From the NCBI GenBank assembly GCA_036510515.1, contig DATCDS010000049.1, forward strand, positions 1-25,474: a stretch of 25,474 nucleotides of DNA. Direction: 5' to 3'. Shown here in pieces: positions 5,326 to 13,137 of the stretch (the stretch's first letter is position 1; every line of letters begins with the position of its first letter). This DNA is from JALYSX01 sp036510515. GTDB taxonomy: Bacteria; Vulcanimicrobiota; Vulcanimicrobiia; Vulcanimicrobiales; Vulcanimicrobiaceae. Below the pieces are notes generated by a model. That model saw only the letters and a list, made by a program, of their open reading frames with translations. It was not told the DNA's origin and ran no database searches. The translations under genes and the position numbers were made by a program.

Positions 5326-7359
5326 GTGGTCGAGATCTCGCGCATTCGCAACATCGCTTTCGTGGGCTCCCACCATTCGGGAAAAACCACGCTGGTCGAA
5401 GCCATCCTGGCCCACTGCGGCGCGATCGGGCGCCGCGGATCGATCGCTGAGGGTACGACGGTCACCGATCACGAGCCCGAATGCATCGACCACGCGCAAT
5501 CCACGACCGTCGGCTTCGCGCACGCGACGGCCGACGGCATCGACATGACGATCGTCGATTGCCCCGGATTCGTCGATTTCTTCGAAGAGACCAAGCTCGC
5601 GCTGTCGGGCGTCGATGCGGCGATCGTCGTGTTGGAAGCCGACCCCACGCGCGTCGTGCAAACGCAAAGCTTGCTGGAGTTCTTGGAATCGCGACGCCTG
5701 CCGCACATCTTCGTCCTCAACAAGATGGACCGGCCCGGCGCGGACTTTGCAGCGACCCTGGCCGCGCTGCAGCAAGCCTACGGACGCCACGTCGTTGCCG
5801 AGCAATGGCCGCTGGGCGAGGCCGAAAATTTTAGTGGATACGTCGATCTGGCAACCCGCACGGCGCACGCGTTCGACGGCACCGGCGAGCGCGAGGAGGC
5901 CGTTCCCGAGCGGCTCGCGCAGCGCGTTAGGGACGCGCACGACACCTTGCTCGAAGCGATGGCGGACTTCGACGACCGCTTGATGGAAGAACTGCTCGAA
6001 GGCCAGGATCCGCCGCTCGACGAGGTAGAGCGCGATCTTTGCAGCGAGTGCGCGCACGATCAAATCGTTCCGGTCGTCGTCGCCGCGGCCGCCAGCGGTG
6101 CCGGCGTCGCAGCGCTCGTGCGCGCGATGGAACGCTGGCTGCCTTCTCCCGCCGATGCGACCGTTACCGACGCCGAGGGAACGCCGATATCACCCGATCC
6201 CAACGGACCGGTGGTCGCACACGTCATCAAGACCGTCATCCATCCGCAGTCCGGCAAATTTTCGGTCGTGCGCGTGCTGTCGGGAACGCTCAAGGGAGAT
6301 GCGACCCTGAGCGATGCGGCGCGCGGCGGCGAAAAAGTGCGCGCCGGCGGCCTCTATCGCTTTCAAGGCAAGAAACAAGAGCCGCTGACGTCGGCCGGCC
6401 CCGGGTCGATCGTCGCGATCGGTCGTCTGGAAACCGTGCCGACCGGAGCGACGTTGACGTCTGACGGGAAGCGCGTCCTGCTCGCGCGCGTCCCGCAGAG
6501 CGAGCCGGTCTTCGCGATCGCGGTGCGTCCCAAAGAACGCATCGACGAGGCCAAGATCTCCGCGATGCTGGCGCGGATCGTCGACGAGGATCCGTCGCTG
6601 CAGCTCGCTCGCGCCGACGGCACGCACGAGTTGCTGCTGCTGGGCTCGGGCGAACAGCACGTCTCGATCGCACTGGAACGCTTGTCGCGCAAGTATAAGG
6701 TCGACGTGGAGTCCCATCCTCCGACGATTCCGTATCAGGAAACGATTTCGAACGGAACGGAAATTCATTCGCGTTACAAACATCAGACCGGCGGCCACGG
6801 CCAGTTCGCCGACGTCAAGCTTCGGCTGGAACCCAAGGAGCGCGGACACGGCGTTACCTTCGAAGAAAAAATCGTCGGCGGCGTGGTGCCCCGACAGTTT
6901 TTTCCGGCGGTGGAAAAGGGCGTCCGCGAGGCGCTCATGCATGGCAGCGTCGGCGGATATCCCGTCATCGACGTGCACGTCGCGCTGGTCGATGGCGCGT
7001 TTCACGACGTCGACTCAAGCGAGCAGTCGTTTAAAACCGCGGCCGGCATGGCCATTCGCGAAGCGCTCCCGAAATGTTCGCCCACGGTCCTCGAGCCGAT
7101 AGTGCGCGTCAACGTGACGGTCCCCACCCGGCATACCTCTACGGCGATCGCGCAGCTGACCGCCAAGCGCGGCCAGATTTTGGGCATGAACCCCACCGAG
7201 AAGCCGGGCTACGATGTCGTCGAAGCCGACGTGCCGCAAGTGGAGCTCTCGCGCTACATCACCGAACTGCGGACGGGGACCCAAGGCCTAGGCACCTACT
7301 CGTGGCGCCACGAACGACACGACCCTGTTCCGGGCAATCGCGTGCCCGCCAAGACTTGA
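5326..7359 (+). CDS. Elongation factor G-like translational GTPase (paralogue)
   Basis: The 677-residue product has the full EF-G domain order: GTPase domain, beta-barrel domain II, and domains III-V, including the typical YQETI and TGGHGQFADVKL strings of domain IV. In the GTPase domain the P-loop is GSHHSGKT (14-21), G3 is DCPGF (78-82) and G4 is NKMD (132-135). G3 is normally DTPGH; the histidine that activates water is Phe (F82), and the switch-I region lacks the usual ERGITI string. This marks a paralogue of the EF-G2/FusA2 kind rather than the main translocase. Such paralogues are linked in other bacteria to ribosome recycling, stress or unknown roles. The GTG at 5326 follows AAGGAG by 7 bases, 24 bases after the PHP gene. 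Confidence 0.88.
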   Translation: MVEISRIRNIAFVGSHHSGKTTLVEAILAHCGAIGRRGSIAEGTTVTDHEPECIDHAQSTTVGFAHATADGIDMTIVDCPGFVDFFEETKLALSGVDAAIVVLEADPTRVVQTQSLLEFLESRRLPHIFVLNKMDRPGADFAATLAALQQAYGRHVVAEQWPLGEAENFSGYVDLATRTAHAFDGTGEREEAVPERLAQRVRDAHDTLLEAMADFDDRLMEELLEGQDPPLDEVERDLCSECAHDQIVPVVVAAAASGAGVAALVRAMERWLPSPADATVTDAEGTPISPDPNGPVVAHVIKTVIHPQSGKFSVVRVLSGTLKGDATLSDAARGGEKVRAGGLYRFQGKKQEPLTSAGPGSIVAIGRLETVPTGATLTSDGKRVLLARVPQSEPVFAIAVRPKERIDEAKISAMLARIVDEDPSLQLARADGTHELLLLGSGEQHVSIALERLSRKYKVDVESHPPTIPYQETISNGTEIHSRYKHQTGGHGQFADVKLRLEPKERGHGVTFEEKIVGGVVPRQFFPAVEKGVREALMHGSVGGYPVIDVHVALVDGAFHDVDSSEQSFKTAAGMAIREALPKCSPTVLEPIVRVNVTVPTRHTSTAIAQLTAKRGQILGMNPTEKPGYDVVEADVPQVELSRYITELRTGTQGLGTYSWRHERHDPVPGNRVPAKT

Positions 7360-7381
7360 ACGCCCGGAGGACGATCGACTC

Positions 7382-9004
7382 GTGAAACGGATCCTTGCCA
7401 CGTTGGCGCTCGCGGCGCTTGCGACCGGCTGTGCCAAAGTCGCCACCCAGAACGCCGGCGGCGAACACTCCTGGACCCGTCCGGGCATCTTGCGCATCGC
7501 CCTCCAGCAAGACCTCAAGAACCTCAACCCGCTGCTCAACTCCAACACCAGCGACGGCTTCGTGGCCCGCCTGATGTTCGAACCGTTGATCAGTGCCGAC
7601 GACAAAGGCAATCCCGTACCGATTTTGGCGACCGTCGTGCCCGATGCCGACAACGGCGGAATTAGTAAGGACGGCCTGACGATCACGTACCATCTGCGCA
7701 AAGATGCGTTTTGGACCGACGGCGTTCCGGTCACGTCCAAGGACGTCAAGTGGTCGTGGCAAGCGATCGTCAACAAGAATAACAACGTCGCTTCGACCAA
7801 CGGCTACGACATCATCGCGGGCATCGATACTCCCGACGCCTACACCGTCGTTGTCCACCTCAAGACGAAAGTTTCGCCGTTCGTCAACACGTTCTTTGCC
7901 GAGAGCGACCAGCCGTATCCGGTCGCGCCGGCGCACGTGCTCTCCAAATACCCGAACATCAATCAAATTCCGTTCAACACCGCTCCGACCGTAAGCGACG
8001 GCCCCTTCAAGTTCGTGAGATGGGACCGCGGCGACCACATCACGCTGACGCGTAACGACAAGTTCTTCCTCGGGCTGCCCAAGCTCAAGGAGATCGTTCT
8101 GCACATTATCCCCGACGAAAACACGTCGGTCAACGAACTGAAGACGCACGACATCGATTGGATTTACCAGGCTTCGATCGACAACTACCCGGCGCTCGAA
8201 GGCATTCCCGGCACGCGCATCTACTGGATGGACGTCAACGGCTACGAAAGCATCCAGATCAACACCGCCCACCTGCCCGACCCGCGCGTGCGCCAAGCCA
8301 TCGCCCTGGCGCTCGACAAGCCCGAGCTGGTCGATAAGTTGACGTTCGGACAGGAAAAGATGGCGACCGAGGACATTCCGGACTGGTTGTGGGCGCACGA
8401 CGCGTCGATCCCGCCGTCGACGTACGACTTGACGAAAGCCAAGGCCCTTCTCGCGCAAGCCGGCTGGACGCCCGGACCAAGCGGGATTGTGCAAAAGAAC
8501 GGGCAGCCGCTCGCGCTGGTGCTGGTCTCCAACAACAGCAACGTGACGCGCCGCAAGGCCGCCGTGCAAATTCAGGAAAACCTCAAGCTGGCCGGCATCG
8601 GCGTGCAGATCAAGTTCTTTCCCGGGAACCAGCTGTTTGCACCCGCCGGCGAGGGGGGAATCCTCCAGCTTGGCCGGTTCGACTTGAGCCTGGCCGGCTG
8701 GTACGCGGGCGTCGATCCCGACAATTCCTCGCAGTTCCTGTGCGACAAGATTCCGCCCGGCGGCTACAACTACACGCGATACTGCAACCCCGAAATGGAA
8801 GCCGCGCAGAAGATGGCGCTGGAAAACTACGACCTTCCGACGCGCAAGATCGCCTACGCGAAGATTCAAGAGCTGCTCGCGCGCGACACGCCGGAGATCT
8901 TCACGTGGTACGAGCGCCAGATGCAGCCAATCTCCGTCGACTTCAAGGGCTTCGACCCCAATCCGGTCGAGGAAGCCTGGAACGCGTGGCAGTGGAGTAT
9001 CTAG
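7382..9004 (+). CDS. Peptide/nickel ABC transporter substrate-binding lipoprotein (SBP family 5)
   Basis: Extracytoplasmic solute-binding protein of the DppA/OppA family, 540 residues, the usual size. The N-terminus is a lipoprotein signal: K2 R3, a hydrophobic core, then the lipobox LATG before C17, which would be lipidated and anchored in the membrane. The body shows the family hallmarks: a LNPLLN string near the mature start, LTITYHLRKDAFWTDGVPVTSKDV, SDGPFKFV, and DPRVRQAIALALDKPELV in the C-terminal lobe. No permease or ATPase gene is next to it, so its transporter partners must lie elsewhere or it works as an orphan binding protein. The ligand (peptide, nickel, or other) cannot be read from the sequence. 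The GTG at 7382 sits about 11 bases after GGAGG. Confidence 0.93.
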   Translation: MKRILATLALAALATGCAKVATQNAGGEHSWTRPGILRIALQQDLKNLNPLLNSNTSDGFVARLMFEPLISADDKGNPVPILATVVPDADNGGISKDGLTITYHLRKDAFWTDGVPVTSKDVKWSWQAIVNKNNNVASTNGYDIIAGIDTPDAYTVVVHLKTKVSPFVNTFFAESDQPYPVAPAHVLSKYPNINQIPFNTAPTVSDGPFKFVRWDRGDHITLTRNDKFFLGLPKLKEIVLHIIPDENTSVNELKTHDIDWIYQASIDNYPALEGIPGTRIYWMDVNGYESIQINTAHLPDPRVRQAIALALDKPELVDKLTFGQEKMATEDIPDWLWAHDASIPPSTYDLTKAKALLAQAGWTPGPSGIVQKNGQPLALVLVSNNSNVTRRKAAVQIQENLKLAGIGVQIKFFPGNQLFAPAGEGGILQLGRFDLSLAGWYAGVDPDNSSQFLCDKIPPGGYNYTRYCNPEMEAAQKMALENYDLPTRKIAYAKIQELLARDTPEIFTWYERQMQPISVDFKGFDPNPVEEAWNAWQWSI

Positions 9005-9021
9005 GGGATCCCGACCGGCCG

Positions 9022-9543
9022 GTGGCGCCGCAACAGGAACTCAATTGGCTGCGCAAGACGATCGTCGAGCGCGCGCTCACGCGCGGGGAATACCTGCTCT
9101 CGGGCGGCGTACGCAGCGATTATTACATCGACAAGTTTCGCTTGTTCGCCGAGCCGAACACCCTGCGCCGCATCGCGCGCATGTTCACCCAGTTGATCGC
9201 CGAGATTCAGCCCGACCTGATCGGCGGCACCGAACTAGGCGGCGTCGTCATCGCGACGGTCGTCTCGCAGCACTGCGGTATCCCGATGATCGCCGTGCGC
9301 AAACGGCCCAAGGGCTACGGCGCCTTCGCCAACGATTTCGTGGAAGGTCCCTACGCTAAGGGCGAGCACGTGCTGCTGCTCGAGGACGTGATCACCAACG
9401 CGCGCGGCTTGCTCAAAGCCAAGGTCGATTTGGAATCGCTGGGCCTGCGCGTGACGCCGTGCGCGGTCGTCAGCCGCGGTCTCGCGCCGGTGCGCGCGCT
9501 GCTGCAGTTCTCCCTCCCGCGCGGCGACGCACCCGACAACTAG
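9022..9543 (+). CDS. pyrE: Orotate phosphoribosyltransferase
   Basis: Type I phosphoribosyltransferase of pyrimidine synthesis, joining orotate and PRPP to give orotidine 5'-phosphate. With the GTG at 9022 it has 173 residues. Family features are the orotate-side string SGGVRSDYYIDKFRL (27-41), GTELGGVVIA (69-78), the flexible-loop KRPKGYGAF (94-102) and the PRPP loop LLLEDVITNARG (118-129). The loop departs from the common EDVxTTGGS: the second Thr and the Gly pair are replaced by N-A-R-G, so some caution about substrate or activity is fair. An upstream in-frame GTG (8992) would overlap the lipoprotein gene and has no ribosome site. No other pyrimidine gene is in the window. Confidence 0.82.
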   Translation: MAPQQELNWLRKTIVERALTRGEYLLSGGVRSDYYIDKFRLFAEPNTLRRIARMFTQLIAEIQPDLIGGTELGGVVIATVVSQHCGIPMIAVRKRPKGYGAFANDFVEGPYAKGEHVLLLEDVITNARGLLKAKVDLESLGLRVTPCAVVSRGLAPVRALLQFSLPRGDAPDN

Positions 9544-9556
9544 GACACGTGACACC

Positions 9557-10132
9557 GTGCCGCAACCTTCGCCGCCGGGGCCGGGCTCCATTGGTCCAGC
9601 CCATCCGCTCGCCGATCGGCTCGTGGCCGCGTACGAACACGCCCCCGGCGCGTGGATTCTCGAACTCGGCGCGGGCAGCGGCCGCAACACCGCCGCCCTG
9701 CGCGCGGCCAGGCTGGACGTTTTCTCCCTGACCGATGCGATGCCGGCGCCCGCGCAGACGTTTTCGGCGGCGCTCTCGACCCACGCGCTCTTGCACGGGA
9801 CCGCCCAGGCGATCGCCGCGCAGCTGGATCTCATCGCCGATGCACTGGTCGCGGGAGGGCGGCTCTACGCGACCTTCGGCTCGACGCGCGACGCGCGCTT
9901 TGGCAGCGGGAAGGCATTGGGCGGCGGAACGTTCGCGCCCGCCGACGGCGACGAACGCGGCGTCGCGCACACCTTCTTCACGCAAAGCGAACTCCGAGAA
10001 CTCCTCGAACGCCGATTCGAGATCGTTTCGCTGGCAGAAGTCGACGTCGACGCGGTTGCCGGAAAATGGGCCCACCCTACCCAGCCTTTACATCACGCCA
10101 TACACTGGTTCGTCGAAGCCAACGCCCGCTAA
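9557..10132 (+). CDS. Class I SAM-dependent methyltransferase
   Basis: A 191-residue protein with the Rossmann-fold SAM motif I ILELGAGSGRNT at 34-45, an acidic motif II around TDAMP (59-63), and a post-IV strand in the GGRLYATFGSTRD region. The C-terminal half carries HTFFTQSELRELLERRFEIVSLAEVDVD, a pattern seen in small-molecule methyltransferases of the Methyltransf_11/25 type. The substrate cannot be told. It starts at GTG 9557, 13 bases after pyrE, and ends 13 bases from the convergent rhodanese gene, closing the long + strand block. Confidence 0.8.
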   Translation: MPQPSPPGPGSIGPAHPLADRLVAAYEHAPGAWILELGAGSGRNTAALRAARLDVFSLTDAMPAPAQTFSAALSTHALLHGTAQAIAAQLDLIADALVAGGRLYATFGSTRDARFGSGKALGGGTFAPADGDERGVAHTFFTQSELRELLERRFEIVSLAEVDVDAVAGKWAHPTQPLHHAIHWFVEANAR

Positions 10133-10145
10133 GGTGGAACCCGTC

Positions 10146-10463
10146 CTAGTAGCGCTGCATCGTGGGGTCGATTTTGATCGCCCATTCGTCGAGCCCGCCG
10201 CGCAGGCTGCGAACGTTGTCGTAACCGCGCGCGATGAGATTGGCGGCGACGAAGCCCGAACGGCCGCCGGCGTGACAGATCAGCACGACCTCGACGTCGC
10301 GCGGGATCGACGTCGGATCGGCAAGGATCGCGCGCATCGGAATGAATTTGGCGTCGGGCAGCGAGCAGATTTCGATCTCGTGCGGTTCGCGAATGTCGAC
10401 CAGGACGATTCCCTCTCCGGCTTTGCGGCGACGCGCGAGTTCCTCGACCGTGATGTCGTTCAC
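10146..10463 (-). CDS. Single-domain rhodanese-like sulfurtransferase
   Basis: A 105-residue single rhodanese domain: VLVDIREPHEIE (20-31), then the active-site loop CHAGGRS with catalytic C63, and GGLDEW near the C-terminus. Rhodaneses carry sulfur as a persulfide on that cysteine. The ATG overlaps the thiG stop by 4 bases, so the two are translationally coupled. In E. coli thiazole synthesis, sulfur reaches ThiS through the rhodanese domain of ThiI; by context this protein may serve the same step here. That role is inferred, while the domain is clear. Confidence 0.9.
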   Translation of the reverse strand: MNDITVEELARRRKAGEGIVLVDIREPHEIEICSLPDAKFIPMRAILADPTSIPRDVEVVLICHAGGRSGFVAANLIARGYDNVRSLRGGLDEWAIKIDPTMQRY

Positions 10464-11254
10464 GGGTGTTTGCTGCCGATCAGGTGCTGCATCGGGCTGG
10501 AGGCGTCAGCGTAGACCTGCTTGCCCATGCGGCCGGCCAGAAAGGCGTCGCGACCGGCGAGGACCGCGTGACGCATCGCGACGGCCATGCGAACCGGGTC
10601 GCGCGCCGCGGCGATGCCGGTATTCATCAGCAGCCCGTCGACTCCTAATTCCATCGCGATCGCGGCGTCGGAAGCGGTGCCCACGCCCGCATCGACGATC
10701 ACCGGTACGTTCGCGCGCTCCTTGATGATGCGAATCGAATATGGATTGCAGACGCCCAGCCCGCTGCCGATCGGCGCGGCCAGCGGCATGACCGCCGCGC
10801 AACCGAGTTCTTCGAGCTGCCTGCAGGCCACCGGATCGTCGCCGATATACGGCAGAACGGTAAAGCCGTCGGCAACCAGCGCCTGGGCGGCGATCAGCGT
10901 TTCGCGCGTATCGGGATGAAGCGTTTGCGGATCGCCGATCACTTCGAGCTTGATCAGATCGGTCTCGAGCAGTTCGCGTGCGAGCTGCGCGGTGAGGATC
11001 GCATCCTTCGCCGTAAAACAGCCGGCGGTGTTCGGCAAAATCCGCAGGCGCGCGCGATCGATGTAGTCCAACATCGTCTTCCCCGTCGGATCGTCGATGT
11101 TGATGCGCCGAATCGCGACGGTCACCATCTCGGCACCGCTGGCTTGGTGACAGGCGCGCATCGCTTCCATCGATGGGTACTTGCCCGTCCCCACGATCAA
11201 GCGCGATCGGAATTCGTACTTTCCGATCCTGAGGGTCTCGTCCGACATCGACAC
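10460..11254 (-). CDS. thiG: Thiazole synthase
   Basis: ThiG condenses 1-deoxyxylulose 5-phosphate, the sulfur on ThiS thiocarboxylate and a glycine imine into thiazole phosphate for thiamine. The product has 264 residues, a normal length. Family features: FRSRLIVGTGKY (15-25), the Schiff-base lysine K102 in LIKLEVIGD, LPYIGDDPVACRQLEE, PLAAPIGSGLG, and VIVDAGVGTASDA. The start is a GTG at 11254 with AGGA 5 bases upstream; a second start, ATG, lies two codons later. thiS lies 7 bases upstream and the rhodanese gene overlaps its end. ThiH/ThiO, ThiF and ThiC are not in the window. Confidence 0.96.
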   Translation of the reverse strand: MSMSDETLRIGKYEFRSRLIVGTGKYPSMEAMRACHQASGAEMVTVAIRRINIDDPTGKTMLDYIDRARLRILPNTAGCFTAKDAILTAQLARELLETDLIKLEVIGDPQTLHPDTRETLIAAQALVADGFTVLPYIGDDPVACRQLEELGCAAVMPLAAPIGSGLGVCNPYSIRIIKERANVPVIVDAGVGTASDAAIAMELGVDGLLMNTGIAAARDPVRMAVAMRHAVLAGRDAFLAGRMGKQVYADASSPMQHLIGSKHP

Positions 11255-11261
11255 GACGTTC

Positions 11262-11462
11262 CTATCCGCCCGCGACGGCTCTGATGATTTCGATGCGGTC
11301 GCCGTCGGCGATGCGCTCGCTGGCGTGCCGGCCGCGCGCGACGACGCGCTCGTTGCGCGCGACGGCGATGCCGATCTCGGGCGCGCCGAGCTCGCGCAGC
11401 AGTTGCGCGATCGTCGCCCCGTCGCGCAATTCTCGCTCGTCTCCGTTCACGATCGCTTTCAT
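11262..11462 (-). CDS. thiS: Sulfur carrier protein ThiS
   Basis: A 66-residue beta-grasp protein ending in the di-glycine tail (IIRAVAGG) that is adenylated and converted to a thiocarboxylate for thiazole synthesis. The start MKAIVNGDERELRDG and the ATIAQLLRELG helix are characteristic. It is the partner of ThiG, whose gene follows 7 bases downstream, and it lies 13 bases after the ETF-QO stop. The ATG at 11462 gives exactly the family length; reading through further upstream would enter the ETF-QO gene in another frame. Confidence 0.93.
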   Translation of the reverse strand: MKAIVNGDERELRDGATIAQLLRELGAPEIGIAVARNERVVARGRHASERIADGDRIEIIRAVAGG

Positions 11463-11475
11463 GGCCCTACGGCTT

Positions 11476-13134
11476 TTACATGTTCGTGTAGACGGGGCCT
11501 TCGCCGCCTTGGGGCGGTACCCAGGTGATGATTTGGTACGGGTCGGCGATGTCGCAGGTCTTGCAGTGCACGCAGTTCGTAAAGTTGATCTGCAAGCGAC
11601 CCTCGACGCTTCCGCTCCCTTGCTTTTCGAAGAGCGGCTCGTAGACCGCCGCCGGACAAAAATACGCGCATGGGTTGCCGTATTCGACCGTACAGCGGTC
11701 GCGGCAAATGTTGGTGTCCGCAACGTGCAGGTGGCAGGGTTGGTCCTCGTCGTGCATCGCGCCGCTGTTGAAGACGTCGGTCACCTTGTCGAAGGTCAGG
11801 ACGTTATCGGCGATCGCGCGCGGCGTTTCCTTGGGCCTGTAGCCGGCTTTTTCCATGCGTTCGTAGCCGGGTTCCCCGTCGAGCTTGTCTTTGACGCCAA
11901 AACCGCGACCGCCGGTAAACGTCGCCAGCCCCGCGTTGAGCAGTCCGGGGATCATCCCGCCGGCGAAGCCCTGGTGGAAGTTGCGCGCGGTGCGCAGTTC
12001 GGCGTGCGCCCACGATTGGTTAAAACGGTGCTCGTACGCGCTCAAGGTGACGGCATCGTAGGCATCGGCTTGTAGCGCGTCCCACGCGGTTTCGGCGGCC
12101 ATCATGCCGGACTTCATGGCCAGATGGATGCCCTTGAGGCGCATGCCGTTGAGGAAACCGCCCGAATCGCCGACGAGCATCAAGCCGTCGGCATACAGAC
12201 GCGGCATCGCGAACAATCCGCCTTCGGGAATCGCTTTGGCGCCGTAGCGAATCAGCTTGGCACCGTTGAGCATCTTGGCAATGACCGGGTGTTGTTTCAT
12301 GCGCTGCAGTTCGTTGTGCGGATCGGTCGTTGGATTTTTGTAATCCAATCCGGTGACGTGACCGATGTCCAGAACGTCGCCGCCCATCATGTAGATGAAG
12401 CCGCCACCGAAGGTCTCGGGCGGCAGCGGATAGCCCAGCGTATGAATGACCGTGCCCGCCCGCATGCGCCCGGGCGGGAGTTGCCAGAGTTCCTTCACGC
12501 CGGCGGCGTAGACTTGCGGCTCGCGCCCGTCGTCTAGACCCAAACGCGGCGTCGCCTGTTTGGTGAGCGTTCCGCGCGGTCCTTCGCCTAGGACCACGAT
12601 CTTTGCCAGGATGTCGGCGCCGGGTTCGTAGTTTGGTTTGGGATTGCCGTCGCGATCGACGCCCTTATCGCCGGTGCGAACGCCGATGACCCTGTCGCCG
12701 TCCCACAGTAACTCTTGTCCGGCAAAGGCGGGGAAGATCTGCACGCCGAGCGCTTCGGCTTTGGCCGCCAGCCAAACCACCAGTTTCTGCAGCGACGCAA
12801 CGTACTTCCCGTGATTGTTGAGCGGCGGCGGGGTCAGCGGCGCCTTGATCTTGCCGCCTTGGGTGAGGAACCACAGTTCGTCGACGGTCACCGACGATTC
12901 GACCGGCGCGTCATCGCGCCAAGCGGGCAGCAGTTCGTCGAGCGCGCGCGGGTCGAGCACGGCGCCCGAAAGCGCGTGGTTGCCGACCTCGGCGCCCTTC
13001 TCGATCACCACGATTTCCAGTTCCCGCCCGGCCGCTTTGGACAACTCGGCCAGCCGGTAGGCACCGGCTAGCGAGGCCGGGCCCGCACCCACGAAGAGCA
13101 CATCGACGTCGAGTTGATCGCGTTGGGTTGGCAT
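11476..13134 (-). CDS. Electron transfer flavoprotein-quinone oxidoreductase (ETF-QO)
   Basis: Membrane-associated iron-sulfur flavoprotein that takes electrons from ETF (reduced by acyl-CoA and other dehydrogenases) and passes them to quinone. At 552 residues it has the usual length. The N-terminal FAD site is VDVLFVGAGPASLAGA (10-25), followed by NHALSGAVLDPRAL. The central part has the ETF-QO signature GGGFIYMMGGD and GDSGGFLNGMRLKGIH. The C-terminal 4Fe-4S region contains FCPAAVYE and NCVHCKTCDI, followed by the diagnostic end WVPPQGGEGPVYTNM. ETF subunits and acyl-CoA dehydrogenases are not in the window. It is followed closely by thiS and preceded by a hydrolase gene 3 bases away. Confidence 0.95.
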   Translation of the reverse strand: MPTQRDQLDVDVLFVGAGPASLAGAYRLAELSKAAGRELEIVVIEKGAEVGNHALSGAVLDPRALDELLPAWRDDAPVESSVTVDELWFLTQGGKIKAPLTPPPLNNHGKYVASLQKLVVWLAAKAEALGVQIFPAFAGQELLWDGDRVIGVRTGDKGVDRDGNPKPNYEPGADILAKIVVLGEGPRGTLTKQATPRLGLDDGREPQVYAAGVKELWQLPPGRMRAGTVIHTLGYPLPPETFGGGFIYMMGGDVLDIGHVTGLDYKNPTTDPHNELQRMKQHPVIAKMLNGAKLIRYGAKAIPEGGLFAMPRLYADGLMLVGDSGGFLNGMRLKGIHLAMKSGMMAAETAWDALQADAYDAVTLSAYEHRFNQSWAHAELRTARNFHQGFAGGMIPGLLNAGLATFTGGRGFGVKDKLDGEPGYERMEKAGYRPKETPRAIADNVLTFDKVTDVFNSGAMHDEDQPCHLHVADTNICRDRCTVEYGNPCAYFCPAAVYEPLFEKQGSGSVEGRLQINFTNCVHCKTCDIADPYQIITWVPPQGGEGPVYTNM

Positions 13135-13137
13135 TGG

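Noticed and set aside
3484..6063. Very long - strand open frame of 859 codons, rich in Gly, Arg, Phe and Leu
   Set aside because: It is antisense to the PHP and EF-G-like genes, its repeats mirror their Lys/Pro codons, and it has no recognisable domain.
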